Notes: generated by a model from the sequence alone, not told the origin. A stretch of DNA of 64,000 bases from Euzebya rosea (GCF_003073135.1 NZ_PGDQ01000007.1:62001-126000); one strand, 5' to 3'. Shown: positions 1-9,637, counted from the first letter of the stretch. Numbers and translations are program-made.

Positions 1-1
1 C

Positions 2-94
2 TCGATCGTGGACCGCTTCGGCCCGAAGGTCGAACCGCTGGACCAACGTGTCCTGTCCGCCATCGAAGCCGTGCTGCCCGACGCGCAGACGTGA
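2..94 (+). CDS. 3' end of an unidentified gene (cut by window edge)
   Basis: Only the last 30 codons lie in the window, ending in TGA at 92-94. The tail (SIVDRFGPKVEPLDQRVL...) is an ordinary soluble, probably helical C-terminus with no motif I can assign. It is accepted as coding because its stop overlaps the GTG start of the next small gene by 4 bases (GTGA), the junction style seen in operons throughout this window. The product and its size cannot be told from this fragment. Confidence 0.6.
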   Translation, partial: SIVDRFGPKVEPLDQRVLSAIEAVLPDAQT

Positions 95-258
95 GCGTGG
101 CCGACGACCACGGGCTGGATCCTCGTCGCCACGAACGCCGGGCGCCCGTCTGCCCGGCGTGCGGCGTGACCACCCTGCCCCAGGAGGTCGCCGATCCCGA
201 CGGTGGGTTCCGCTGCGAGAACCCCGACTGCGAGCTGTTCGACGAGCCCGTCGGCTAG
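91..258 (+). CDS. Small zinc-ribbon protein, 55 aa
   Basis: This short frame starts at a GTG that overlaps the stop of the preceding gene (GTGA) and ends at TAG 256-258. The protein has two cysteine pairs, CPAC at about residues 21-24 and CENPDC at about 42-47, typical of a small structural zinc ribbon binding one Zn ion. The rest is acidic and lacks any catalytic motif or membrane segment. Overlap with the upstream gene suggests co-translation, so it may be an accessory of that unknown product. A GTG two codons downstream is an alternative start. Function is unknown. The coding call rests on the overlap and the paired cysteines. Confidence 0.6.
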   Translation: MSVADDHGLDPRRHERRAPVCPACGVTTLPQEVADPDGGFRCENPDCELFDEPVG

Positions 259-271
259 ATGGTGTGTCCAG

Positions 272-793
272 CTAGGCGGCGACCGTGCGGCCCGACACGG
301 GGTCGGCCGCCCGGACCTCCATGCCCCGACGGCCCGGGTTGCCCAGGTGGTCCAGGAGGTTGTCGGCGAACCGACTGCCACCCCCACGCATCGTGGCGAA
401 CATCACGGCGGTGACCGGCCGCGACATCATGCGGGGCAGCGGCAGCTCGACGGTCGCGGTCAGGTCGATGGCGACCCTGGTCCGACCGTCGGCCTCCGGG
501 GTGACCTCGAGGTGGCCGGTCGCCGACGCCCGTTCGTCGACGTCGGGGGCGGGACGGAACCGGATGGCGTCGGTGCCGATGTCCATCAGCGTGGTGAACC
601 GGGCCGTGGCCGTCACACCCAGGGCCGAGACCTCCACCAGCTGCCACGTCCACCGATCGCCGTTGGTGTCGATCCGTGCCACGAGCGGCGTCAGGGTGGC
701 CAGGCAGTCGGGGTCGGCGAGGACGTCGAAGACCCGGTCGTGCTCGACGTCGAGGACGTCGTTGGCGATCACGCGCTGTGCGAAACAAGTCAT
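272..793 (-). CDS. SRPBCC-superfamily (polyketide cyclase/START-like) protein
   Basis: A 173-residue protein. The N-terminus (VLDVEHDRVFDVLADPDCLA) has the usual opening of the SRPBCC helix-grip fold, where a short strand is followed by a helix and a D-P turn. The middle carries alternating strands such as DRWTWQLVE and GHLEVTPEADG, and a long C-terminal helix closes the ligand cavity. Members bind hydrophobic ligands or act as cyclases, but nothing here fixes the ligand. ATG at 793 is preceded by GGAG eight bases upstream. It is divergent from the secreted esterase at 959. The name is by fold pattern only. Confidence 0.65.
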   Translation of the reverse strand: MTCFAQRVIANDVLDVEHDRVFDVLADPDCLATLTPLVARIDTNGDRWTWQLVEVSALGVTATARFTTLMDIGTDAIRFRPAPDVDERASATGHLEVTPEADGRTRVAIDLTATVELPLPRMMSRPVTAVMFATMRGGGSRFADNLLDHLGNPGRRGMEVRAADPVSGRTVAA

Positions 794-958
794 GGCGCTC
801 CATGTACCCCCGACCCGCCCGACCCGACACATGTGAGACCCGGTATCAGCTCGTGGCCACGCTGGGACGCGATCTGCACACCCTGGGTTAGCGTGAGCGC
901 CTCCGCGTCCAGAGCCGGACGCGGATGCGGGCCACGGGTCCGCTGAGGAGGCGCAGTC

Positions 959-3900
959 ATGAGTGCAGTCAGGACGGGGCAGCTGGCGTTGCTGATCGCG
1001 ATCGCGGTCTCGATGGCCGTGGCGACCACGGGGCCCGCAACGGCCTCGACGGCGGCTGGGAGCGGGGTGCCGTCGGTCGTGACCGGCCATCGGCCCGGGC
1101 CCGACGCCCTCCACCTCCCGCCCCCACGCGCACCGCAGCTGGAGAACACCGGGCCGTGGCAGGCCGATCCGCTGCTGATCTCGGGCGCACATGCCTACCG
1201 CGACGGGGAGTGGCTGTACCAGGACTTCCTGTTCGACGACCACGGCGCCACCGGCGTCCCGGATCCCGAGGACCCCTACGGCGTCTCGACGAACCTCTAC
1301 TCCCCCTCCGCAGGCACCTTCACCTATCCGACCGCCGAGGCCTACCGGCACAACGCCGCAGACCTCGTCGAGCTGCGGATCACCCGCGTGGCCGACGCCA
1401 CGGCCCTGCGGGTCACCCTCAACACCCTCGTCGACCCGGCCCTGACCGCCGTCACCATCGCGCTCGGCGACACCGGCAGCCATGACTGGCCGCACGGCGC
1501 CGGGGCGGCCTCCCTCGCCGAGGTCTTCCTGACCACGCACGGGGGGACCGCCGAGCTCCTCGACGCCGCGACCGGCGAGGCCCTCAGCCCCTCCCCCACG
1601 GTCACCGTCGACCTCGAACGCCGGCAGCTCGACCTGCGGATCCCAGACGCCGCATGGAACCCGGGGGCAGTCGAGGTCCCCGTCACGGTCGGCGTGGGAC
1701 TGTGGGACGTCGAAGCAGGCACCTACCTGGCCCCGCAGCCCGGGCCCGCCACCGAGGACACCCCCGGCGGCGGCAGCGTCCTCGGCAGCGCGCTGGTCAA
1801 CGTCGGTCCCCGGCTGGACGAACCGACCCCCTTCATCGCCGGTGTCACCATGGCCGACACCGCCGTCGGCGCCCGCGCGCTGGCCCCCTGGTGGCGCGAG
1901 CGACAGCAGTCGCTGCAGCTGACCGCCCGGGACCTCTCCCCCTTCTCCACCAGCGTCGACTTCGGCAACCTCGGCGCGGCCGGGGTCACCGACGAGTCCA
2001 CCCTCCCGACCAGCGGCCCGATGAACCGCATCCACGCCAGCCGCTACGTCGCCGGACAGGGGATCGAACCCGACAACGTCTGCTTCGCCATCTCCAGCAC
2101 ACCGAGCACCCCCGGTACCAGCTGCCACGGGCGATACGTCGGACAGCTGCAGCCCTACGCCATCCACGTCCCGGAGGGCGACCCGCCGGCGGACGGGTGG
2201 GGGCTGACCCTGCTCCTGCACTCGTTGTCGGCCAACCACAACCAGTACCTGTCGACCAACAACCAGGTCCAGCTGGGCGAACGGGGCGAGGGCCACATCG
2301 TCATCACCCCCGAGGGTCGAGGCCCGGACGGCTTCTACACCGGCGTGCCCGAGGCCGAGACGTTCGAGGTCTGGGCCGACGCCGCCCGCCACCACACCAT
2401 CGATGCCGATCGTGTCGCGGTGTCCGGCTACTCCATGGGCGGGTTCGGGACCTACCGGCTGATGGCCCGCTACCCCGACCTGTTCGCCCTCGGGTTCTCC
2501 GTCGTCGGCGCGCCCGGCACCGTGGCCGACCAGCTGGCGTCCCTGCACAACACACCGCTGCTGGCGTGGAACGCTGCCGCCGACGAGCTGGTGAACATCG
2601 GCGACGCCGAGGAGGCCCACGCGGGCCTGGTCGAGGCGGGGATCGCCCACGTCTACGACCTGTTCACCACCGCCGACCACCTGACCCTGGCCGGCAACGA
2701 CGAGTACACCCCGGGTGCGGACTGGATGGGCGACGCCGAGGTCGACCGTGACCCGGCGACGATCCGCTACGTCCTGGACCCCAGCGAGGACGCCCTCGAC
2801 GTCCTCGCCGACCACGCCTACTGGCTGTCCCGGCTGCGCCTGGCGGACCCCGACGCCGCACCGACCGGCACGATCGAGGTGCACTCGGCTGCCCACGGGA
2901 CCGGCCGGCGCACGGCGGCGGACACGAGCCCCGGTGGAGGGGCGCTCGTGGGTGGCAACGCCGGCCCCATCAGCTACATCGAACGCGGTGTCGAGCAGGC
3001 CGAGGGTGAAGCGACACCGCCGGCCGACCGGCTGGAGATCACCGCGACCAACATCGCCTCGGTGACCATCGACCCGACCCGTGCTGGGGTGACCTGCGCG
3101 GTCGAGCTCGTCGTGGACAGCGACGGCCCCCTCGACGTCGTCCTGGCCGGCTGTCCCGGGTCGGGCATCCAGCGGCTGGGCGCGGAGGACCCCGTTGCCC
3201 TGTCGATCCTCGCGGCCCGCGCCAGCGTCGACGGGGCCAGCGCCACGAGCGCCACCCTGGCGACCACCGTCGACTTCGCCGACGCCACGACCGGATCGGC
3301 CCTGGCAGCCGCCGGTCCGCTGCTGCTGACCGGCCCGGACGGGCTCGACGACCGTGTGGCCGCAGCCCTCCGGGAGCTGATGGTCGATGGGGCCGACGTG
3401 CGGCTGCTCGGCGGCACGGCTGCGCTGTCGGAGGCGGTGGCGGACGACGTCCGGGCGCTCGGCTTCGTGACCCGCCGCATCGCCGGTCCCACCCGCATCG
3501 AAACCGCCGTCGAGGTGGCTGCCACCGTGACCCAGCTGCTCGGCACGCCCGATCGTTACCTGCTCGCCAGGGCGTACGGGACGCCGGAGAACCCGACCAG
3601 CGCATGGGCAGACGCGATCGGCGCGTCGTCGGCTGCCGCGCTGCATGGCTGGCCGATCCTCCTGACCGACCGTGCGGGGCTGCATCCGTCCACCGCCGGC
3701 TGGCTGGATGCCCACACCGGCGGACGCCCGATCAGCGTCCTCGGCGGCGACGCTGCCCTGTCGCCCGCGGTGGCCGCGGCGCTGCCCGACGGCAGCACGG
3801 TCAGCCGGATCGGCGGGACGACGCGCGACGAGACCGCCGCGCTGATCAGCAGCGAGCTGCTGGGTGTGTCGCAGGCCAGCGCCGGACGGCAGCTGCACGT

Positions 3901-4129
3901 CCACGACGGCTGGGCCGACGACGGTTGGGCGTGGGGACTCGCCGGCAGCTCGCTGTCCGCAACCGACGCCCGGCCCCTCCTGCCCCTCAACCGTGACGGG
4001 CTCGCCATCGGCAGCGCCCGGCTGCTGGGCTGCGGCACCCGGCCGGCGACAGCCATCGTCCTCGGTGACACCGCCGAGCTGTCCGACACCGTCGTGCAAC
4101 GCCACCTCACCTGCCCCGGCGGCGGGTGA
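959..4129 (+). CDS. Secreted alpha/beta-hydrolase (esterase) with C-terminal cell-wall-binding repeats
   Basis: A 1056-residue exported protein with a signal peptide in the first 30 residues. Residues about 55-330 form a strand-rich domain that resembles glucodextranase-type DOMON-like modules (inference). Residues about 390-620 are an esterase-like alpha/beta hydrolase: GYSMGG at about 488-493 holds the nucleophilic Ser, an Asp follows near 541 (AADEL) and a His near 574 (ADHLT), so the triad looks complete. From about 785 to the end come repeats of the CW_binding_2 kind (LLTGPDG, VRLLGGTAALS, GPTRIETA, SVLGGDAALS), which anchor proteins to wall polymers in Clostridia and some Actinobacteria. 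ATG 959 follows GAGGAG. The substrate is not predictable; a polysaccharide ester or polyester is possible. Confidence 0.8.
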   Translation: MSAVRTGQLALLIAIAVSMAVATTGPATASTAAGSGVPSVVTGHRPGPDALHLPPPRAPQLENTGPWQADPLLISGAHAYRDGEWLYQDFLFDDHGATGVPDPEDPYGVSTNLYSPSAGTFTYPTAEAYRHNAADLVELRITRVADATALRVTLNTLVDPALTAVTIALGDTGSHDWPHGAGAASLAEVFLTTHGGTAELLDAATGEALSPSPTVTVDLERRQLDLRIPDAAWNPGAVEVPVTVGVGLWDVEAGTYLAPQPGPATEDTPGGGSVLGSALVNVGPRLDEPTPFIAGVTMADTAVGARALAPWWRERQQSLQLTARDLSPFSTSVDFGNLGAAGVTDESTLPTSGPMNRIHASRYVAGQGIEPDNVCFAISSTPSTPGTSCHGRYVGQLQPYAIHVPEGDPPADGWGLTLLLHSLSANHNQYLSTNNQVQLGERGEGHIVITPEGRGPDGFYTGVPEAETFEVWADAARHHTIDADRVAVSGYSMGGFGTYRLMARYPDLFALGFSVVGAPGTVADQLASLHNTPLLAWNAAADELVNIGDAEEAHAGLVEAGIAHVYDLFTTADHLTLAGNDEYTPGADWMGDAEVDRDPATIRYVLDPSEDALDVLADHAYWLSRLRLADPDAAPTGTIEVHSAAHGTGRRTAADTSPGGGALVGGNAGPISYIERGVEQAEGEATPPADRLEITATNIASVTIDPTRAGVTCAVELVVDSDGPLDVVLAGCPGSGIQRLGAEDPVALSILAARASVDGASATSATLATTVDFADATTGSALAAAGPLLLTGPDGLDDRVAAALRELMVDGADVRLLGGTAALSEAVADDVRALGFVTRRIAGPTRIETAVEVAATVTQLLGTPDRYLLARAYGTPENPTSAWADAIGASSAAALHGWPILLTDRAGLHPSTAGWLDAHTGGRPISVLGGDAALSPAVAAALPDGSTVSRIGGTTRDETAALISSELLGVSQASAGRQLHVHDGWADDGWAWGLAGSSLSATDARPLLPLNRDGLAIGSARLLGCGTRPATAIVLGDTAELSDTVVQRHLTCPGGG

Positions 4130-4150
4130 CGGGGCTGCTGGAGCGAGGGA

Positions 4151-5563
4151 CTAGGCGCAGGTGGCGGCCACGAAGTCCTTGACCTGCGCCACGTCGGCGT
4201 CCATGACCCGGACCCGATGGGGCAGGTCGAGCAGGCCGGCAAGCCGTTCGGGGATCTCGGGCTCGGTCCCGATGGCCTCCACGATGGTGTCGGCGAACTT
4301 GGCCGGCAGGGCGGTCTCCAGCACGATCATCGGCACGCCGTCGACCCGGTGACGAGCCGCGACCGTCAGGCCGTCGGCGGTGTGGGGGTCCACCAGGGAC
4401 CCGTGCTGCTCCCATGTGCTGCGGATCGTGCCGACCCGGTCGGCGTGGGTGCTGGTGTCGGCGAGGAAGCCGAAGGACTCGATCCGGTCGAACTCCTCGG
4501 CGGAGACCGAGAAGGCACCGTCCGTGGACAGCGCATCACCGAACAGGCTGCGGACCCGATCACCGTCACGACCGACGAGGTCGAAGACGAACCGCTCGAA
4601 GTTCGACGCCTTGGAGATGTCCATCGAGGGGCTGGACGTCTCGTGGGTCTCCGCGCCGCTGCGGACCCGGTAGGTCCCGGTGGCGAAGAACTCCGCAAGC
4701 ACGTTGTTCTCGTTGGTGGCGACCACGAGCCGGTCGATCGGGATGCCCATGGACCGGGCGACGTGGCCGGCGCAGACGTTCCCGAAGTTGCCCGAGGGGA
4801 CCGTGAAGCTGACGACCTGGTCGTTGTCGGTCGTGGCTCGCAGGTAGCCGGCGACGTAGTAGACGACCTGGGCGACCAGCCGTGCCCAGTTGATGGAGTT
4901 GACCGTGCCGATGCGATGGGCGCGCTTGAAGGGCAGGTCGTTGGAGACGGCCTTGACGATGTCCTGGGCGTCGTCGAACACCCCGTGGACGGCGATGTTG
5001 TGGATGTTGGGGTCGGTGAGGCTGAACATCTGCGCCTGCTGGAACGGGCTCATCCGGCCCTTCGGGGTCAGCATGAACACACGGATGCCCTCGCGGCCGC
5101 GCATGGCGTACTCCGCGGCGCTGCCCGTGTCGCCGGACGTCGCGCCGAGGATGTTCAGCGTCTCCCCGCGGCGGCCGAGCTCGTACTCGAACAGCGCGCC
5201 CAGCAGCTGCATCGCCATGTCCTTGAACGCCAGCGTCGGCCCGTTGGACAGCTCCTGGACGAGGATCCCGGTGTCCCCGAGGGGCCGCAGCGGCGTGATC
5301 TCCGGGGTCCCGAAGCGTTCGGAGGTGTAGGTCTCGCCGACGATCCGGCGCAGGTCGTCGTGCGGGATGTCGTCGACGAACAACGACAGGACCTCGGTGG
5401 CGAGCTCGGCGTAGCCCAACCCTCGCCAACGCGTCAGCGTGGCGTCGTCCACCGTCGGATAGGTCTCCGGCAGGTAGAGGCCGCCGTCGGGTGCGAGCCC
5501 CTCCAGGAGGATGTCGCAGAAGGGCTGCGGGGTCGCGTCGCCGCGGGTGCTGACGTACTTCAT
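4151..5563 (-). CDS. thrC: Threonine synthase
   Basis: This 470-residue cytoplasmic enzyme converts O-phosphohomoserine to L-threonine with PLP. The N-terminus MKYVSTRG is the classic ThrC opening. The PLP lysine is K114 in LAFKDMAMQLLG, followed by ATSGDTGSAAEYA, which cradles the cofactor phosphate. Length fits the longer, fold-type II ThrC form found in many bacteria and yeast rather than the roughly 350-residue type. It stands alone, convergent with the esterase gene and 45 bases downstream of the MFS gene on the same strand. No hom or thrB lies in the window, although metA and metY, which use the same homoserine pool, are at 42.6 kb. Confidence 0.95.
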   Translation of the reverse strand: MKYVSTRGDATPQPFCDILLEGLAPDGGLYLPETYPTVDDATLTRWRGLGYAELATEVLSLFVDDIPHDDLRRIVGETYTSERFGTPEITPLRPLGDTGILVQELSNGPTLAFKDMAMQLLGALFEYELGRRGETLNILGATSGDTGSAAEYAMRGREGIRVFMLTPKGRMSPFQQAQMFSLTDPNIHNIAVHGVFDDAQDIVKAVSNDLPFKRAHRIGTVNSINWARLVAQVVYYVAGYLRATTDNDQVVSFTVPSGNFGNVCAGHVARSMGIPIDRLVVATNENNVLAEFFATGTYRVRSGAETHETSSPSMDISKASNFERFVFDLVGRDGDRVRSLFGDALSTDGAFSVSAEEFDRIESFGFLADTSTHADRVGTIRSTWEQHGSLVDPHTADGLTVAARHRVDGVPMIVLETALPAKFADTIVEAIGTEPEIPERLAGLLDLPHRVRVMDADVAQVKDFVAATCA

Positions 5564-5608
5564 GGTCGCCGATCGTAGGTTCCCGGCGCCGTTCCAACAG
5601 ATCCGGGA

Positions 5609-6823
5609 TCAGCTCGTGGGCGTCACGGCCGGCCGGGGACGGTCGACCGTGGCGCGGTCCAGCCGCAGCGACAGCAGGATCGTGATCGCCACCGTGCAGG
5701 CGAGCAGCCCCTTGAGGCCGTTGTCGAAGCTGGTCCCCTCCCCCACCAGGCTGATCACGACCGGGGCACCGAAGCCGAGATAGGCCACGGCGTAGAAGGT
5801 CGACACGAGCGCGCCGCGGGCGGCCGGGTCGGCCAGCCGTTGTGTGGCGGTCAACCCGGCGGCCAGGGTCAGCCCGTACCCGACCCCCAGCGACGTGGCG
5901 GCGGGCAGCAGGACCCAGGCGGCGTCGACGGCGGCGGCAACCAGGCCGAGCGACAACCCGAGGGCACCCGCCGCTGCGCCAACGGGGGCGGCACGCGCCG
6001 GCCCCAGCCGCTTCTCCAGCCGCTGGACGAACGCCCCGGTGGTCAGGGCCAGACCGGCCGCAGCCCCGGTGACGGCCAGGGCGATCCCGGGCATGGCCGC
6101 CTGCAGCCGGAGCGGCAGCGTGACCGCTGCCACCGACGGGAAGGTGAAGACGCACAGGGCTGCGGGGACGACGAACCGGAGGAACGGCTGACGGGCTGCC
6201 GGTGGGACGCCGAGGTCGATCAACGGTCCGGTGCCCCGTGGGTGGAGGAGCGTCTCGGGGACGCCACGCATGACGACCAACGCGGCCGCCATCAGGACGA
6301 GGTGCACCACGAACGGGGTGATCGCGGGGGCCGGCGCCCACTGCGCCAGGGCCCCCGCAGTCAGGGGGCCAAGCCCGAAGCCGAGGCTGAGCGCCGTCGC
6401 GGCCGCCCTGCTCGCCGCCCCCTGGTCGGGGACCAGCTCGCCCATCCATGCGCTGCCGACGCTGAACACGGCCCCCGAGACCATGCCCTGGGCCAGCCGT
6501 GCCAGCAGGAGCACCCACAGCCCTGCCGAGGCCCCGAGGAACATGGCCGATGCGAGCACGGACACGACGACGAACGGCACGACCACCGGTCGCCGTCCGA
6601 GCCGATCCGACGCGGGCCCTGCCAGGAAGAGGGCGGGCAGCAGTCCGGCGGCGTAGACGGCGAAGATGATGGTGACCGAGGTGGCGGACAGGTCCAGCCG
6701 TTCGCGGTACAGCAGCAGGAGCGGCGTGGACACGTTGGTCCCGAACGCGACGGCGAACAGGACGAAGGCGAGTCCTCGCGCCGTGCTGGGCAACGCCCGG
6801 ACACGAGGGGCGGCGGTGGTCAC
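5609..6823 (-). CDS. MFS transporter, 12-TM type
   Basis: An integral membrane permease of about 404 residues. It has the MFS loop 2-3 motif in a DRLGRRPVVVP form after the second helix, and alternating hydrophobic segments typical of 12 helices. A frame opens further upstream at 6931, but its extra residues are Ser/Pro-rich and would run into the start of the divergent channel gene. GTG at 6823 (VTTAAPRVRALP) directly before the first helix is preferred. Drug or metabolite efflux is the usual role of such small MFS proteins. The substrate is unknown. Confidence 0.8.
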   Translation of the reverse strand: MTTAAPRVRALPSTARGLAFVLFAVAFGTNVSTPLLLLYRERLDLSATSVTIIFAVYAAGLLPALFLAGPASDRLGRRPVVVPFVVVSVLASAMFLGASAGLWVLLLARLAQGMVSGAVFSVGSAWMGELVPDQGAASRAAATALSLGFGLGPLTAGALAQWAPAPAITPFVVHLVLMAAALVVMRGVPETLLHPRGTGPLIDLGVPPAARQPFLRFVVPAALCVFTFPSVAAVTLPLRLQAAMPGIALAVTGAAAGLALTTGAFVQRLEKRLGPARAAPVGAAAGALGLSLGLVAAAVDAAWVLLPAATSLGVGYGLTLAAGLTATQRLADPAARGALVSTFYAVAYLGFGAPVVISLVGEGTSFDNGLKGLLACTVAITILLSLRLDRATVDRPRPAVTPTS

Positions 6824-6929
6824 CGGCCCGAGGCTAGCGGGACCGGATGCGCTCTGTGACGACGAGGCCACGGAGGAGTAGCTTCCAGCCTTCGGCCCGA
6901 TGACGGGCCCAGGTGAAGAAGAGAGAGCC

Positions 6930-8903
6930 ATGTCCGCCCGTGTCGTGCGTGCCCGCCGCTTCCCCCCGTCGTCGCCCCCGGTGAGGACCGCTCCCCCCGC
7001 TCGGCCCCATCGGTCGCTACGAACCCGCTCGGCCTACGCCTTCGACCGCTCGCTGTCCCGAGGATCGGTGGCCCTGATCGGCTGGCTGGGCGTCCTCTCG
7101 GTGACCGTGGTCGTGCTGGGCGCGACCATCCTCGTCCTCCTCGGGCTGCACCCCGAGGACGCGGAGTCGATCGGCGCGGCAGAGGCCGTGTGGCAATCCC
7201 TGATGCGTGCCCTCGATGCGGGTGCGGTCGGGGCGGACGTGGGCTGGGCGTTCCGTGCGGTGATGTTGCTCGTCACCATCGGCGGGCTGTTCATCCTGTC
7301 GACCCTGATCGGCGTGCTGACCACCGGCATCGAGGGCCGGCTCGAGCAGCTGCGCAAGGGCCGGTCGGTCGTCGTGGAGGACGGCCACTCCCTGATCCTG
7401 GGGTGGTCGCCGAAGGTGCTGGTCATCCTGTCGGAGCTCGCGGTGGCCAACGCCAACGTCGCCAGGCCGAGGGTCGTGGTCATGGCGGAGCGCGACAAGG
7501 TGGAGATGGAGGACGAGATCCGCGAGCAGCTGGGCGATCTGCTCGGCGACACCCGGGTCATCTGCCGGTCGGGCAACCCGATGTCGATCACGGACCTCGC
7601 GATCGTCAGCCCTGCCACCGCCCGATCGGTGGTGCTGGTCGCTCCGGAAGAGGACCATCGCGACCGCTTCGTGCTCCGCGGGCTGCTTGCGCTCAGCGAT
7701 CCGTCGGTGCGTCCGCCCGGGAGCAACCACATCGTCGCCACCATCGAGGACCCCGCCAACCGCGAGGTTGCGCGGATCATCGGCGGGGACGACGTGCGGC
7801 TCCTGGGCGTCGGTGACCTGATCGCGCGGATCACCGCACAGACCTGTCGCCAGTCGGGCCTGTCGGTGGTCATCCACGAGCTGCTGGACTTCGACGGCGA
7901 CGAGATCTACTTCTCCGCCGTCCCCGCGCTGGCCGGGCGCACCTGGCGCGAGGTGCTGCTGTCCTTCGAGACGTGCAGCCCCATCGGGCTCCGCCACGTC
8001 GACGGAACCATCGCCCTCAACCCCCCTGCCGACCTCGTACTCGGAGCCGACGACGTCGTGATCGCCATCGCGGCAGACGACGACCGCGTCGTGCTGCCCG
8101 ACGCGCCGGTCGCCTCGCCGATCGAGGTCCACATCCAGTCACCGACCGCGACGTCGATGCCTCCGGAACGCACCCTCGTCCTCGGCTGGAACGACCGGGG
8201 GACGGTGCTCCTGCGCAACCTCGACGCCTACGTACCCGACAATTCGACGGTCGAGGTGGTGACCAGCCATCCGGACGTGCAGCCCGCCCTCGAGGAGCTC
8301 GGTGCCGAGCTGCGCACGATGACCCTCACGACTCGGACGGCTGACATCACCCGGCGGACGGTCCTCGAGGAGATGGCCCTGGGCGCGATCGACCACGTCA
8401 TCATCCTTGCCGATGCCCATGCGGCCGGGCGGGACGAGGCGGACACCGACACGATGATCACCCTGCTTCACCTGCGCGATCTCGCGGCCCGACACGACTG
8501 TCATTTCGCGGTCGTGACCGAGGTCCTCGACAGCCGCAACCGTGAGCTGCTGCGCACGACGTCGGCCGATGACTTCATCGTGTCCGAGCGGTTGATCAGC
8601 CTCCTGATGAGCCAGGTCTCCGAGACCCCGGCCCTCGAGACGGTCTTCACCCAGCTGTTCGACCCCGAGGGGTCCGAGATCTACCTGCGGCCCGCGCACC
8701 ACTACGTCCAGCCGGATGTCGCGACGCCGTTCAGCACCGTTGTGGCGGCCGCTGCTGCCCGGGGCGAGACAGCCATCGGGTACCGGTTGGTCGACCTCGG
8801 CGACGACCCGGCACGTGCCCACGGGGTGGTGGTCAACCCGGGCCGGTCCACCGAAGTGCGGCTCGGTCGGGGTGATCGCGTGATCGTCCTCGCCGAGGGC
8901 TGA
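6930..8903 (+). CDS. CASTOR/POLLUX-type ion channel protein with RCK/TrkA-N-like domains
   Basis: A 657-residue membrane protein. A basic, proline-rich N-terminus leads to helices at about residues 48-73 and 108-134, with a pore-like segment between them (about 92-104, RALDAGAVGAD). After that a soluble part begins VVEDGHSLILGWS, a Rossmann fold of the RCK kind, and a second such fold starts TLVLGWNDRG near residue 410. This order (two late membrane helices, then two RCK-like folds with GW instead of the usual GxGxxG) matches the plant CASTOR/POLLUX/DMI1 family and its bacterial relatives. ATG 6930 follows AGGTGAAGAAGAG. It is likely a cation channel gated by a cytosolic ligand. Ion and ligand are not known. 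Confidence 0.85.
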   Translation: MSARVVRARRFPPSSPPVRTAPPARPHRSLRTRSAYAFDRSLSRGSVALIGWLGVLSVTVVVLGATILVLLGLHPEDAESIGAAEAVWQSLMRALDAGAVGADVGWAFRAVMLLVTIGGLFILSTLIGVLTTGIEGRLEQLRKGRSVVVEDGHSLILGWSPKVLVILSELAVANANVARPRVVVMAERDKVEMEDEIREQLGDLLGDTRVICRSGNPMSITDLAIVSPATARSVVLVAPEEDHRDRFVLRGLLALSDPSVRPPGSNHIVATIEDPANREVARIIGGDDVRLLGVGDLIARITAQTCRQSGLSVVIHELLDFDGDEIYFSAVPALAGRTWREVLLSFETCSPIGLRHVDGTIALNPPADLVLGADDVVIAIAADDDRVVLPDAPVASPIEVHIQSPTATSMPPERTLVLGWNDRGTVLLRNLDAYVPDNSTVEVVTSHPDVQPALEELGAELRTMTLTTRTADITRRTVLEEMALGAIDHVIILADAHAAGRDEADTDTMITLLHLRDLAARHDCHFAVVTEVLDSRNRELLRTTSADDFIVSERLISLLMSQVSETPALETVFTQLFDPEGSEIYLRPAHHYVQPDVATPFSTVVAAAAARGETAIGYRLVDLGDDPARAHGVVVNPGRSTEVRLGRGDRVIVLAEG

Positions 8904-8941
8904 ACGAAGCGGCGCGCGTCGAGCAGGAGTTGGGGGGACCC

Positions 8942-9631
8942 GTGGCGAACAGGCCTGCCATGACCACCTTCACTGCTCGCTCGTCCCTCCCCGTCCGGCT
9001 GCTCACCCTCGTGGTCGCAGTGGCCCTCGCCGTCCTGACCCCCGCGCTCGCGTCGGCCCAGAACGTCACCTACACCAAGAAGACCCACACGCTGAACATG
9101 AACGTCGGATGTGTCCAGGGGTCCGACGGCACCACCTGCGACACCACCAGCTACTGGCTGGGCCGCAACGTCGGGAACAACAACGTCGGCAGCAGCCTCG
9201 ACTTCACCCCCTTGGGCTACGTCAACGGTGGCAACACCCTGTCCTTCCCGGCCGACTCCAGCGTTCCGGCCACCTACGTCCTGCGCGCCGACGGGACCCC
9301 GCTGACCGCCACCATCCAGTACACCGGGTTCCTCGGCCCGGTCGTCGCAGCGGACTCCTCGGTGACCCTCACCGTGTCCGCCCATGTCGAGGGGACTCCC
9401 TCCTTCCAGCGGACCGTCATCGGCAGCGGGACCGTCAACAAGCCGCTCGACACCGACGGCACCTACACCTTCTCCTTCACCATCGATCCGGCCCTGGACA
9501 AGAAGGTCATCGACGGCATCGGGACCGAGGTCACCTTCGGGGCCATCAGCGCCGCGTCGACCGGGTTCTTCAACGGCAAGGGCGGGTCGAACATCCGCCT
9601 GCCCTACTACGAGGTGACGACCACCCCGTAG
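8942..9631 (+). CDS. Small secreted protein of unknown function
   Basis: A 229-residue exported protein. Its signal peptide has a basic start, a hydrophobic core LLTLVVAVALAVL and a likely cut after ASA at residue 39. The mature part is Ser/Thr/Gly/Asn-rich with many short strands and two cysteines (about C57 and C66) that could form a disulfide, so a beta-sandwich is likely. I do not recognise the family. GTG 8942 is chosen because GGGGGG lies four bases upstream; TTG 8930 and ATG 8960 are alternatives. It follows the channel gene by 38 bases and could share its transcript. It ends six bases before the convergent VWA gene. Confidence 0.65.
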   Translation: MANRPAMTTFTARSSLPVRLLTLVVAVALAVLTPALASAQNVTYTKKTHTLNMNVGCVQGSDGTTCDTTSYWLGRNVGNNNVGSSLDFTPLGYVNGGNTLSFPADSSVPATYVLRADGTPLTATIQYTGFLGPVVAADSSVTLTVSAHVEGTPSFQRTVIGSGTVNKPLDTDGTYTFSFTIDPALDKKVIDGIGTEVTFGAISAASTGFFNGKGGSNIRLPYYEVTTTP

Positions 9632-9637
9632 GGATCC

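Noticed and set aside
272-4105. Long minus-strand open frame antisense to the secreted esterase
   Set aside because: In very GC-rich DNA the frame opposite a true gene often stays open. Only its last 173 codons (272-793) show a protein-like sequence; the rest has Gly/Arg/Asp-rich composition with no motifs.
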